Assembly: GCA_002914845.1 (NCBI GenBank)
Contig: JXTC01000104.1
Span: 241,994-305,993, forward strand
Length of the DNA: 64,000 nt
Origin: Trema orientale
Lineage: Eukaryota; Streptophyta; Magnoliopsida; Rosales; Cannabaceae
Direction: 5' to 3'
The notes below the pieces were generated by a model. It was not told where the DNA came from and did no database searches. It saw only the letters and a list, made by a program, of their open reading frames with translations. Of this stretch, positions 13,201 through 24,179 are shown in pieces. The translations under genes were made by a program, and so were the position numbers. How positions within the stretch are numbered: the first letter of the stretch is position 1; each line of letters opens with the position of its first letter.

Positions 13201-14319
13201 GTAATATTTAGATATTTTGTGTTTCTGCAAAAGCAAAGAGGGAAAGATTTCATGCTGTGTACGAAATTTCTTACTGAAGGCATAGCGGGACTAAAACTGG
13301 AACTTTGTAGTATAAATTTAAGATTGTACGTGCGAGCATTACTGAAAATGTTTTAGGGGGAAAAAGGAAGAAATTTTGCCTGGTCTGCATATTCTACAGA
13401 ATGAATTGCCTTGTCATTAGTTAGTAACTTAATATCTCGTATTAGAAAATTTTTGATGTTGTAGGCAACTATGCTGTGGATATTATTATTGTCATTATTA
13501 TTTTGTTGCCGAGCGGCTCATAAGCTGTTTGTTAACCTTAAGCTCACTTTTCTACATGTCCATGCAGGACAGGAAGCTGTTATAGAGAATGCACACTCTG
13601 TTATTAATTGTTTAACTGGACTCATGTTCTACCGTCATATGATGGTATCTTATCTTTGTTCATAGACAAATTTATTCTGTTGCTTATCTATGCTTTATTT
13701 GCTGTTGCTAAACTTGCTCCACTTATCCCCATGTTTTCTGTAGCATAACAAAAGGTCGCAGTATGCTTTGTGGTTTTTTTTTTTTTTGTCTATAATTTAA
13801 TATAGTCTTGTTATTTACATTATTTTTATCTTATAAGATATATTAAGCGTTTTCACATTCTTTATTTATTCAATTCTTCAGCTTGTTCGAGAGACAGCAA
13901 TTCAATGTCTTGTTGCCATGTCCGAGTTGCCCCATGCAAGAATCTATCCAATGAGAACACAGGTCGGAAGAGTTTTATCTTACAATATGCCAACTTTTTA
14001 TTGGTGGTCTTCAACATTTACCATTTGTTCTTTAAACTTCTGAAGCATACCCTTAATAATTTTACGTGTATGGTGCGATGAATGTTCTTATTAAGTATAT
14101 TTTATTCAGGTAATAAGAGCTATACTAAAGGCAGTTGATGATCCAAAGAGAGCTGTTCGTCAGGAAGCTGTCAGATGCCGGAAAGCCTGGTCAGTGCTTT
14201 GGATCCATGTGGTGTCATTTTGGTTTTACACGGTGTCATTTTGGTTTTACATTTGCTTCCACTATAACTGTTTGCCATTAAACAGGGCATCAGTCGCATC
14301 AAGAGGTCTTCATTTTTAA
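4240..14319 (+). CDS. MMS19: MMS19 nucleotide excision repair / cytosolic Fe-S targeting protein
   Basis: Twenty exons: 4240-4311, 5148-5210, 5291-5345, 5758-5855, 6319-6477, 6620-6679, 7051-7239, 7827-7877, 8706-8792, 8905-9583, 10166-10545, 10818-10891, 11096-11201, 11406-12295, 12858-12933, 13024-13135, 13568-13644, 13882-13962, 14110-14189, 14286-14319. They sum to 3423 nt, 1140 aa plus TAA, close to the ~1134 aa of Arabidopsis MMS19/MET18. Diagnostic words are MEMYLTTTDN and ADWRALRGALVGCLALL in the N-terminal MMS19 domain, CEAVDGEKDPHCL, and NRIFHAIIRPLYKQR in the C-terminal HEAT-repeat region. The family is a helical HEAT scaffold of the cytosolic iron-sulfur assembly targeting complex (with CIA1 and AE7/CIA2) that delivers clusters to DNA polymerases, helicases such as XPD, and demethylases. 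All catalytic function lies in its clients, so no active site is expected. No frame break is seen. Intron 7 carries an LTR-like relic. Confidence 0.96.
7470..7800 (+). mobile_element. LTR-like relic inside MMS19 intron 7
   Basis: Within the intron 7240-7826 a block reading CTATAAATAAGCCTCTCC then TTTATGAAATACAAC, followed by a long CT-rich tail, has the layout of the TATA, R and U5 parts of a copia-type LTR. A TGTTAG start near 7491 is possible. I find no clear target duplication, so it could also be a chance AT/CT-rich intron. Confidence 0.35.
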
Positions 14320-15234
14320 AAGGAAAACAGAGCTTCACAAGGTCAGTTGAGGGAATTCAACCTCAAGATGAAAGTTCACAAGTTCATCTTAGTTGTGATT
14401 ATGCAGCGTTGTACATAAAAATAACTTGAATTGAAAATTCTTTTCAACATTTCCTACGGCAGTGAAGTAAACAAATCCGGCTAGAGTATATGCGAGCATA
14501 TTTAGCTGGTGCTTTAAAATTCTTTTTTCCTGTAAAATTTTCCATTATAGTTGAAACTTTTGGGAGAAGTGATTTTGTATTCTGCTGGAATAATTTATAA
14601 TTGTTTGATCAAGTTCAGTTTCATGTGTTACATTGTAGAAATCACACTATTCAAACTTACGCCACATTGTTCGTAACGATTTGATGTTAGTATTACTAAA
14701 TGCACTCCAAACATTAAAACAAAATATCGGGCAATTAATTAAAAATAAAAAAAATAAAAATATTTCACCAACATTTGAACAGAATTCTCGTAGTTTTTCC
14801 TGAGATAAAATAGCCAATTCTAGAACATTTTTAACAGGATAATTGTGCACAAAATGTACTGCTGACTTTCAACAACATGCAAACCAATTACAAAACAGCA
14901 CACAATACAGGCATTAGCTTAAAAAACTTGTTATTTCTTCGGAAAAAAATTACTTGGAAGACTAGGATCTCTGTGATGTCCAACTCCTTTGTACAGTTAT
15001 CTTTTCAATATGTTTCCCTTTCTTTTTTATCGCATGGTAGTTAAAATCTGCAACGACTAAACCACATACAATTGGAAAGTACAGATTTTGCATATAGGAA
15101 GACCGGATTAAAATACAACTATGGAATTTATCACTACCACCTTAATATCTTAGCATTCGGGCATCCATACTGCCCAATGGCTAGCTACAAAAATTGAGAA
15201 ATTCCTAAGACAGCCGCATTCGCATCCACAGAAA
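14320..15234. other. Convergent 3' region between MMS19 and PAF1
   Basis: No coding sequence is seen. It should contain the 3' UTRs of both convergent genes, which may approach each other or overlap. The MMS19 end probably lies near 14590-14640 (AT-rich, ATAATTTATAATTG). The last MMS19 intron (14190-14285) has a 20-bp direct repeat of GGTGTCATTTTGGTTTTACA. Confidence 0.5.
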
Positions 15235-18200
15235 TCAATCAGACAAATCATCTTCAGCACCACTATAGTCATCAACGTCATCATGCCGTGCCAACTTCTG
15301 CGATCTTTCAAGGCCGTCTTCAACATCAGAACCTCCTCTTTTCAAATTCGAAAGACTTACCCTCGGATTTGTATAAACCTGAAACATTATACAAGTCAAT
15401 ATGTATACAAGTCCAATAACAGAAACCCACTTTACTAGATAAAACATCAAGTAGATCTAGAGTGGTACCTCTGGTTCTTTCAGTTCAACCACAGAAACAT
15501 TCGGTCTCCTCCGCACAGTCACTCTCGAAGGCGCAGGAAAATGTTCGATCTCATCAGTAGATCTTCCTTCTTTAGCCCTCTTTTTCCTTAAAACAAGCTT
15601 CGTGGGAAGAGGCTGGAGAAAACAGGTAATATATAAAAACCCACTTGACAAGAATGACATGTGACATGATACATGAGCTTTCATGTTGAGTCTAACAAAT
15701 AAGATTACGAAGAATCCATATGTAAGCACATGAAAGGATAAAAATCCTGGTTCAAATGTATACCAAGTAGCGTGCTTCTGTTTCGTCAAATGAAACAACG
15801 TATGTTGTGGGATCATCTGCATCGTCACCTCGTACCTGTTGAGGAGTCAAAAAACAATCAATAACAATCAAAAGCCAGCAAACTGGTTAACCATAAAAAA
15901 GTCCTGAGCCTGGCACGTACATCCCAATGGTATTCACGAACCCAAGAAAATGAAACATCTTCATTTTCATCATACATATCCTTTGACAACTGCCACCACA
16001 AAAATTAGATGAATAAATATATCGAAAAAAACGAAAAATATTGCCAGCTGTAGAAGTTGCTTCAGATTGGCAGGGTTGGTTTGTCCAAAACTAGATTACT
16101 AGACAACAGGAATATGTCTACCTCATCTGGAGAAGGGACCATGTAAGCCAAAAATTTCTCTGGGTTCCCCGGATCTGAGCCTGTCACCTTATAACTTTTT
16201 AAGATGGCCTGGATAATAAATCATGATCAGTAACGAATAAAAAATGTAACTTTCCAATTTTTTTGGAATGTCATAAGAACAACATACTCAATCTAAGAAA
16301 GATAGGCTAATAGACTCCAATTAGACAGAAATGACTTTTAAATACCATTTCTAATTCCCAAAAAAAAAATTAAAAGAGCAAAGAAAAAGAGGATCTGTAA
16401 GTTGGTCATGAGAAGTAGGTGCATAAATCTAGTCAAACACAACATATTCTATACAAAATCACAATTGGGCTATTTAATTCCTTTGCCTGCCTGCATTATT
16501 AACCAAATTAATTACCTGTGATTCATGAGCATCACGAATAGAATGGTCCAACTTGCCATAGATTTCTGACTCAGCAGTAGGAGCATTATCAAATGCCACA
16601 AAGACAAATTGATCGTCATACCTACAATAGTAACATCAAAGGCAATAGTTCAGTTATTGCAATTATGCTGGAAGTCTCAATGTTGCTAACAAATGAAGTT
16701 GTCAAAAACTGATATGCATCAGTCTTATTGCAATTAGAAAGGTACGTGCATGGGAGCCTATGCAAAATTTCTTCATTTACTAATTATTTGTGTCAACAAC
16801 GCTCCATACCGATCAAAATCAGGCAACAAAGGTAGAACCTCAACAGGATACAAGTTCTTATTGGTAGCATGAACAGGGTGTGACTTGCATGCCTCAAAAG
16901 ATGCCTCAATTTCCTTAATTTGTCTATCCCTGAAAAGTGACTTTTGCTATTAGAAAAATAACAAATAAGAGAAAGGCTTCTGAATGATGTTGATATTTCA
17001 CATGATCATGTCAGGAGCAAGCGAACCTGCCATTCAGATTCTCCAAGATGTTGTGGCCTCCTCTCATCTCACGCAGTTCTTTTGCTTGTTTTTCAGTTAG
17101 AGACTGCATATGTGAATACATTCAGTCATGACATAGTTTCAACAATGTTCTTTCAAGAAGAAACGTCCTGCGAATTTGTATTAATCTATTACCTGTTTCG
17201 TTGACTCCATGCTCAGAGGAGATATATATTGCGTCTTGACCAGCCATGCAACTCCTTTATCAGTAGGCCTTTCTTTTCTCTTAATGCCATCTTTCTTCAC
17301 AGGGGTTACTGCTTCATCATCACGCAATAATTCCTCATCTTCGGGATCAAGGGGTGGTCTAACACTGGGAGGACTAATTAAACCAATAACAAACAAATTC
17401 AGATTCTTCAACCTAAAAACAAACTGCTGAAACCTTAGTAGTTCATAGTTGTCAAGAATAATACTTGTATACACTGAGGTCAAGTAGGTCAAGAGGGATC
17501 CCAAGATCTGGCTCAACAAAAAGTTTCGGCTTGTACATTTTTTCCAACGATGTGATTGTATACTTTGAATATCTGCATAAAAAGATCTATAGTCTATTAC
17601 AATAGATATGGAATAAAATGGAGTTGGATTAAGAAATATTAAAAGAACAAAGAATAATATGGTAAGCCAACTAGGTTCAAACCATCAGGTGGGAAAAAGC
17701 AGCATTAGTTTTAAAACATTGTATGTCGAATAAATTTCATATGAATGCTCTCAGCAAAGAAACAAACCCTTATATTGAGTTCCTTGACTAGTCTTTTGTT
17801 GTGTGATGAGTTTCAAAATGTGGATAAGACTCAAGGTAGACAATTTCTTATTTGCATTTTGCAGGCATGCCCAAATTCAGGACTGATTAGAGGATTCAAT
17901 TATAATAAGATAGGATGACGTACTGATCTTTATCCCTCTTCATGGACATGAGCTTTGGTTGTGCACTTGGATCAGGAAGTTCATTCCGGAACCTTCAAAG
18001 ACAATACATTTTCATTTCAGTAGTTGGCGTAGTAATGTGAATTTGTTACACTAGGAGACGAAAGAACAAACATTGCAGAAAAGACTACAGTGTACAATAA
18101 CGAAGGCAAGTCAATGTCAACATACTCACTTCAACTTGCATAAGAATGTCGTTGGCTTCTTCAACCTATTTTCAATCCTCTCGCCGCTTAAGAACGAAGT

Positions 18201-19115
18201 AGCCCTCCTGTCCCCCATTCGTGACCCAGCAATCGAACCATGCCCCTTGGCAGAAGATAAAATCTGAGTCTTCTGCAGAATGGAGTGCTGTGATTCCTTC
18301 AATTGCTGCCTATGCTTCTCTTCTTGCTTTTGCTTTTCAAATTCCCTCCTTTTCCTCAGCCTCCTCTCTTCTTCTGTCTCCACTCTCCCTGAAGGCCCAT
18401 TTGATTTCTTCACTGGCCCTGCAGGAACCGGATACTTCTGCTGTTTATGAGGAACCCCATGATTCGAGTGCCCATGTTCTCGCCTCCCAGACGGTGTTAC
18501 CTCCTTCTGAGCCCCTCTTTCCCGCTCTGGCAACCCCCTATCTGGACCACTCTCCTTGCTCTGAGTTTGTGGAGGAGGAGCCGACGGAGGTGGTGGTGGT
18601 GAACTTGGAGGTGGAGGTGGAGACGATGGTGGCGGGGGCGGTGGCGGCGGCTGGTGGTTGTTGTACTGAGGATACTGCGAAGAAGGGTAGTACACAGGAG
18701 GTTGCGGAGGCTGTAAGTTCACTGAATTCTGAGAAGCTGGCGGCGGAGGCGGGGGTGCATAAGACGATTCGGGTGGAGGAGGAGGAGGAGGAGGCGGTGG
18801 ATAAGAGTACTGCTGGTGCGGGGGTGGTGGAGGAGGAGGGTGTTGACCTCTGGGGGGACCATAATGTTGCGAGGAAGATGAAGAAGGTCCATAACCACTG
18901 TAGCTTTGGGCAAACGACGAAGATGGAGCTGACGGAACAGAGCCATCTCCCCCACCACCACCGCCACTACCACTAAACCCCCAACTTTGGCTATACTGAT
19001 TTCCACGCTGCTGAGATGACGTAGGTGGTGGTGGTGGTGGTGGTGGTGGTGTTGGGTTCTGATTCGACGGCGGCCCAAACGACGATTGTGGAGGGAACGG
19101 CCTGTACGAGGCCAT
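15235..19115 (-). CDS. ELF7: PAF1 complex subunit Paf1 homolog (ELF7-like)
   Basis: Twelve exons on the minus strand, in transcript order: 19115-18130, 17992-17924, 17572-17465, 17373-17193, 17103-17027, 16929-16810, 16621-16516, 16208-16122, 15989-15921, 15835-15764, 15612-15469, 15378-15235. They total 2163 nt, 720 aa. Residues 1-190 are proline- and glycine-rich; 230-290 are charged and coiled-coil-like. The Paf1 domain follows from about residue 315 with FRNELPDPSAQPKLMSMKRD, YTITSLEKMYKPKLFVEPDL, EDEELLRDDEAVTPVKKDGI and DEIEHFPAPSRVTVRRR. The C-terminus is acidic (YSGAEDDLSD). Paf1 is a core subunit of the nuclear PAF1 complex that travels with RNA polymerase II and promotes H2B ubiquitination and H3K4/K36 methylation; in Arabidopsis ELF7 keeps FLC active. 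The protein is longer than Arabidopsis ELF7 because of the N-terminal Pro-rich tract. Confidence 0.95.
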
Positions 19116-20026
19116 AGTCGATCCTCAAAGCCCACACTCCAAATCACAATCGACAATACCCAGTTCCCAAAATCCCAATTTGGTGCGGAGAAGAGTAAGT
19201 TCAAAAGCTAAACAAACCCTAGGAGAGAGAAAATCGGGAGACACTTTCTGTAGCTCAGTGAAAGAGTTAGCTTTAAATTTCAAAACCTAAGCTTTACTTA
19301 TATACGTATTGGAAAGATCAATGGAGCAAGATTCAGAAACAAATTTACAACCTAACAAATTAAAATTAAAAAATAATAATAATAATAATAAGTAAATAAC
19401 CAAAGAAGGAGACGAAGAATTGGAGTTGAAACTGGAATTGGGGGAAATAAAATTGAATAAAGAAACCCTAATTGAACGTAGAGATAGAAAGCGAAAGAGA
19501 GAGAGAAAGAGCAGTAGTGATGACCGGAGAGTGGTCGGATCGGAGTTTGGAAAGAATACACAAAAGTTTATCATACGACACAGCGCTCCTCAATGTACTT
19601 CCTTTTTTGTGAGCTCTCTGAATTTTGTTTCCCACGTCGTCACCTCCTCACTTACAATTTTCTCTCTCTCTTTTTTTTTTTTTTTCTTTTCAAAGATACA
19701 CCTCGTCACCCCAAATTTTTATTTATATTTTCGAATGGTCCTCGATTTTATCTTATTTTATTTTATTTTTATTATGTGCTAATTATAAACAAAATCTCGA
19801 GAATTTAGATGAAATGGTCGTTAATTTATCCTTTCGGTTGTCATAAATTACAAAAGCATTCCTTTGTGTCAGGGAATCATTACAAGGTAGACTCCGATGT
19901 GTAATTTAGTTAAAACTAACGTGTAAAAAGGCAAAATAACTATTACTTCAAATTTCTATGATTCTTGAGAGTGTAAATTATATATGTATGTATAAATTTT
20001 ATAATAAAAATTATATATATACATAT
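19116..20026. other. PAF1 promoter and 5' leader, then AT-rich spacer
   Basis: On the minus strand CCAATACGTATATAAG (about 19296-19311) could serve as TATA box, giving a leader of roughly 150 bases. AAACCCTA-type words occur at 19214 and 19461. A TC-rich block lies at 19660-19690. No gene is seen. Confidence 0.4.
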
Positions 20027-20244
20027 AGATTGTCAATTCAGTAGGAATTTTTTTTTTAGCCGTTGGATCATAATCTAATGGTGATCTAACGGCTATAATG
20101 AAATACATGAAAAAATGTACATCATTAATGTTATTTCGCTCTCCTACCTTTTAATATAAAAAAATGTGTAAGAAAAATTTTAATTGGTCAAAATGATACC
20201 TATGTATAGGTTAAAAAAAAAAATTACCTATTAGATTGGTGCCT
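20027..20244. mobile_element. AT-rich MITE, copy 1
   Basis: Ends are inverted: the left AATTCAGTAGGAATTTTTTT matches the complement of the right ...TTACCTATTAGATTGG. Interior carries CCGTTGGATCATAATCTAATGG and AATTGGTCAAAATGATACC. A second copy in opposite orientation lies at 21525-21804. The flanks are TA repeats, so the target duplication cannot be fixed; a TA or TAA duplication is possible. Confidence 0.7.
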
Positions 20245-20520
20245 ATATATATATATATATAAAACCTAGTGCTTCAAACCTATAGCCATATAAATACAAT
20301 TAAGGGAAAAAAAATGAAAAATAGGAATTTAATGAAAAAGTGTCTTTTATTTTTTATTTTTAAAAAGTCGTTTGTTTAGTTAATTAATTGTGTTCAGTAA
20401 TAGTTTTTTAAAAAAAATGTCTTGCCTAATTCAACCTAAAATTTGATGGAGGTATGGAACTTGTATCAATTTGTCAAAGAATAAGATATATATTTTTTTC
20501 TTAGTCATGAAGACTAAATG

Positions 20521-21470
20521 TAGAGATGCAACTTTGGGCCGCGGCCTATGGGCCAGCTCAGGCCCGTCCTGCCTTAATACTGTAGATGAGATGGCCAAGT
20601 CCGTCTACTATTTGTGGGCTAGGCCATGATATTGTGGTCCATGGACCGGCCTGACCCACCAAAGTTTATAGGATTGGTAAGACCTGAGTCAGGACGGACC
20701 AGCACGTGATGGGCCAAGATGGGCCGGCCTATTTTGGCCCATTCTTTTGTTATTTTTATAATTTTTTTATCCTTTTATTTTAGGAGGCGGCTATAGTAGG
20801 GGCGCCCCTACGTAAGGCCCCTGTTTATACACCGTTTGATGGGAATCTGTAGGGAATATGTTTATACACAGATTCCCATCAAACGGTGTATAAACAAGGC
20901 CTTACGTAGGGACGCCCCTACTGTAGACGCGCCCTTTATTTTATTTTGTAATGTGTAATCTTAAATATTTTATACTATTTTTCTCTTACTAAACTAAGAT
21001 TTTGTATTGTCCTATTGAATTTGACTTGTAAGATTTTAATGAGATAGTCATAAATAATTTTTTTGTTAATAGTTTACTTAATTATTTAGTTTCATCCATA
21101 TTCATTTTTTTAATATTAGTAAATATCTTTTTATTGTTTATATTAATTAATACTTAAATTAATTTGTAATTGTAAGTAAATTATTTAGGATTCCATAAAA
21201 AAATAACTTTAAAGTTAAACAAAATATGTATATATATATATATATATTTGAATTAAAATAAGTCGGCCCATGATAGGCTAGAATAGGCTGACCTAACCCA
21301 GCCTACATATAAGGTAGCACATGAGATGGGTTATGCTGCCTTTTTTCTTTGGTGGGCCGGGCTGGCCCAACCCACGAAAATAATGGGTTGGGTCAGCCCA
21401 ACCCGCGGCCCGCGATGGCCCTACCTAAAATGGGTCGGGCTAGGCCGGGCTGTCCATTATTGCATTTCTA
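20521..21470. mobile_element. Non-autonomous hAT element, 950 bp
   Basis: Terminal repeats TAGAGATGCAA (left) and the complement TAGAAATGCAA (right) are flanked by ACTAAATG (20513-20520) and ACCAAATG (21471-21478), an 8-bp duplication with one mismatch, as expected for hAT transposition. The subterminal regions are packed with GGGCC/GGCCC words, likely transposase-binding motifs. There is no transposase. A palindromic MITE is nested at 20783-20934. Confidence 0.8.
20783..20934. mobile_element. Palindromic MULE-type MITE nested in the hAT element
   Basis: Two ~60-base arms (GTAGGGGCGCCCCTACGTAAGG... and complement) surround a short loop, so the whole 152 bp can fold into one hairpin. It is flanked by perfect 9-bp duplications TTTATTTTA at 20774-20782 and 20935-20943, typical of Mutator-like elements. 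Terminal consensus is GGGCGCGTCTACAGTAGGGG. Related copies are at 63859 and, by their ends, at 22802-23888. Confidence 0.88.
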
Positions 21471-21524
21471 ACCAAATGCATAAATTGAGCATTTAATCAA
21501 GATATATAGGATATATATATATAG

Positions 21525-21804
21525 GGCACCAATCTAGTAGGTATTTTTTTTTTTACCCATATAAAAGTATTGTTTTGACCAATTAAAATTTTTCATGCAT
21601 ATCTTTTTATAGTAAAATGTAAGAGAGAGAAATAACATTAATGATGCAGGTCTTTTTATGTATATCATTACAACCATTGGATCACCGTCAGATGATGATC
21701 CAACGACTAAAAAAAATACTGATCCATCAGATAATGATCCAACGACTAAAAAAAATACCTATACATAGGTAAAAAAAAAAAAATATCTGCTGGATTGGCA
21801 ATCA
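21525..21804. mobile_element. AT-rich MITE, copy 2 (inverted relative to copy 1)
   Basis: Starts GGCACCAATCTAGTAGG and ends in its near complement (CTGCTGGATTGGCAATC). The interior matches copy 1 in reverse complement. It has an internal duplication of GATGATCCAACGACTAAAAA (about 21693-21755). With copy 1 it brackets the hAT element. Confidence 0.75.
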
Positions 21805-22801
21805 TATATATATGTATATATATTTATGCCTTCTGATAATCCTCTTATATGAAAAATTACCTAATTTTACTTGGGTAAATATCACTTAAGGTCCCCTTCT
21901 TTTTACGAAAGTATCACTTAGATCCTTATTCTTTTTTCCTTACATTTAAATCATCATGCTGTATATTTTGTATCAGTCAAGTCTCTAATAGCAGGTGCCA
22001 TTTCTTTCAGCAGTTAAAACAGTATGTGCAAAGCATATGACAAAAGCTAGAGGGTTATCAGTTGGAAATCTAAAAAGCTGGGTCGTCTTTCTTAACCTCC
22101 CTTGAACAAATTGGAGCAAACTAGTTTTTGGCTTCTATGATTGAAGCTTCACAAAATAGTTCAATTTTGATGTGGAAAATCAAGAAATCAACACTCATAT
22201 TTCTGCTCATGACCGAAGAAAAGAAAAAAATTAATATAGCATTAGAACCAAGCATCTGAGACCATTAAATTTAAGAAAGCCAAATTGAACTGTTTTAAAC
22301 ATTGCACATTTAAAGAAGGAAGCATAAAATGTATCTCCAATCTTTTACTTACTCTTCTAGAGGTCGGGTCCAGTCAGAAGTTTTCACCTTCAATGTTGTG
22401 CTTATTTCCTTCAGTTTTCTTTTCTTCCTCTCGTTTAAGCTTCTATTTTTTTTTTCTTTTTCTATCATTTTAGCATCCGAACTTCCATATTACCATTCAT
22501 ATCGTTAAGTCTTTTTCTTTCTTATAAATATATATAGCAGCATAGGGTTCCAAATTTTCTCCAAAAGGGAAGAAAATAAACTAAAAGATAAAAGGAAAAG
22601 TTCTAGAAAGAAGAAATATAGAGAAGATTTTTGGGGATCATTATTCGTCAATTAGACTATGTTTATATATATATATATATATATATATAAACATCACCAT
22701 GTTAATTTCTCTTCTCTGATATCTTTTTTTTAATGACACTTTTGAGCTATCATGTTTTTTCATGACATTTTTGAGATATAGAATTTTGAGATATAGAACA
22801 T

Positions 22802-23888
22802 GGGCAAGGCTAAAGTAGGACTGCCTAATATAGCCCTATATGGGGTACTCTATTTGTGACTATTAGAGCCAGATATGTTAGTTAGAAGTGATAAGTCTTA
22901 ACTAGATTTGCTTCACTAGATCCTGACCATATTGAAGGAAAAAACAAAAAACAAAAAAATTCCTTCATTCTTCTCCTTGCTGATCCCTCCAATCCGAAGA
23001 GTGCACCAAGCACTCAACATCATGGCCATCCTATGGTCCAGAAAATAAAAGAAGAAGGACGAGACTCTCTTTTGTGGCATATGGCTCTCACATACTTGTA
23101 TAAGCAATATTAAAGGAGATGAATCTTGCATAGATAGTTGGAGTTGTCAGAGGGATTTCTAAGAAAAAGTAAAAGTCATGAAATACCTAGAACAAAGGCC
23201 ATGAATAGGTTTTTGAACCAAAGACAAACCCATGAATAGAAGGTTTGCAAAACTCTAAATTAGGCTCTGTTTTAATAATTTTTAGAACATATTATCTCTT
23301 TTAACTTTTGATTAACAAGAAACTCCCAAGAATTACAACAATTTCTTCTTCATTCTCAAGTAAGAGAAACTAAAAATAAAAATAAGTTCTAAAATACACT
23401 ATATTAAAAACACATCGTATTAATTTATCAATGTCATGTTTCAGGAGATAAAAAAGAAAAACAATCGTCATTTATTCTTGTTGGATGTTTTAATAGGAAA
23501 AATAAAGTCATTAATCTTTCATCTCATCCAGCGTATAAAGATTTGGAATCTAAAGAGAAAGGAAACCCAAATTTAAGCTCTCTTACTGTGCAAAAGGTGT
23601 CAAAAGAATGGAATAATTTGCATAGTTAAAGCCACTAATGTAAATCGATCTACTCTCTGGAAGAACATATGTGGGTGAGAGGAAGAGAAGAGAGAAACGA
23701 CACAAAAATTTGCTTTCACAAGTCTTCTGCTTTTTCTTTTTTTTTCCTAAATTCATCTAATGTGAGAAGTGATTCAGTGTGCAAAGATGCATATAGTGAA
23801 ATTTGAACCATTACATATATATCAAGTGGTTGATAATGAATAGCCTTATATAGGGCTATATTTGGGCAGTCCCACCATAGACGCGCCC
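22802..23888. mobile_element. MULE-like element, 1087 bp, with ~45-bp inverted ends
   Basis: Left GGGCAAGGCTAAAGTAGGAC and the complement of the right end GGGCGCGTCTATGGTGGGAC are inverted and continue into AATATAGCCCTATAT. Flanking 9 bp read ATAGAACAT (22793-22801) and ATAGAATAT (23889-23897), one mismatch. Ends resemble the palindromic MITE at 20783. No coding potential is recognised inside. Confidence 0.78.
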
Positions 23889-24179
23889 ATAGAATATTGC
23901 TTGGGAAATAGAAAATTCTAGGAAAATAAAAATTTTCTGGTTCCACAGATATTAGCAGACAAAATATGGAAGTTTTATATCAATTAATAAATAGCCGATT
24001 ATGAAAGGTTTTATTTCATACTGGGTAAATAAAAAAAAAAGAATATATGAAAATAGAGCATAGAAAAGTATTGAACTTTCGAATTTGCTATGTGTTGATT
24101 TCTAGAGTTGAACCATTTCGTAAAGCTTCATTCTTCGTTGAGAAAAACCAATAGCCCCTAATAATTGAAGGGAACGACG

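Noticed and set aside
18221..18976. 251-codon plus-strand open frame opposite PAF1
   Set aside because: It lies antisense to the Pro-rich first exon of PAF1; low-complexity GGT/CCA repeats keep several frames open.
22285..22473. Short plus-strand open frame ending in Phe/Leu/Ser-rich sequence
   Set aside because: It derives from a poly-T/CT tract within a transposon interior.
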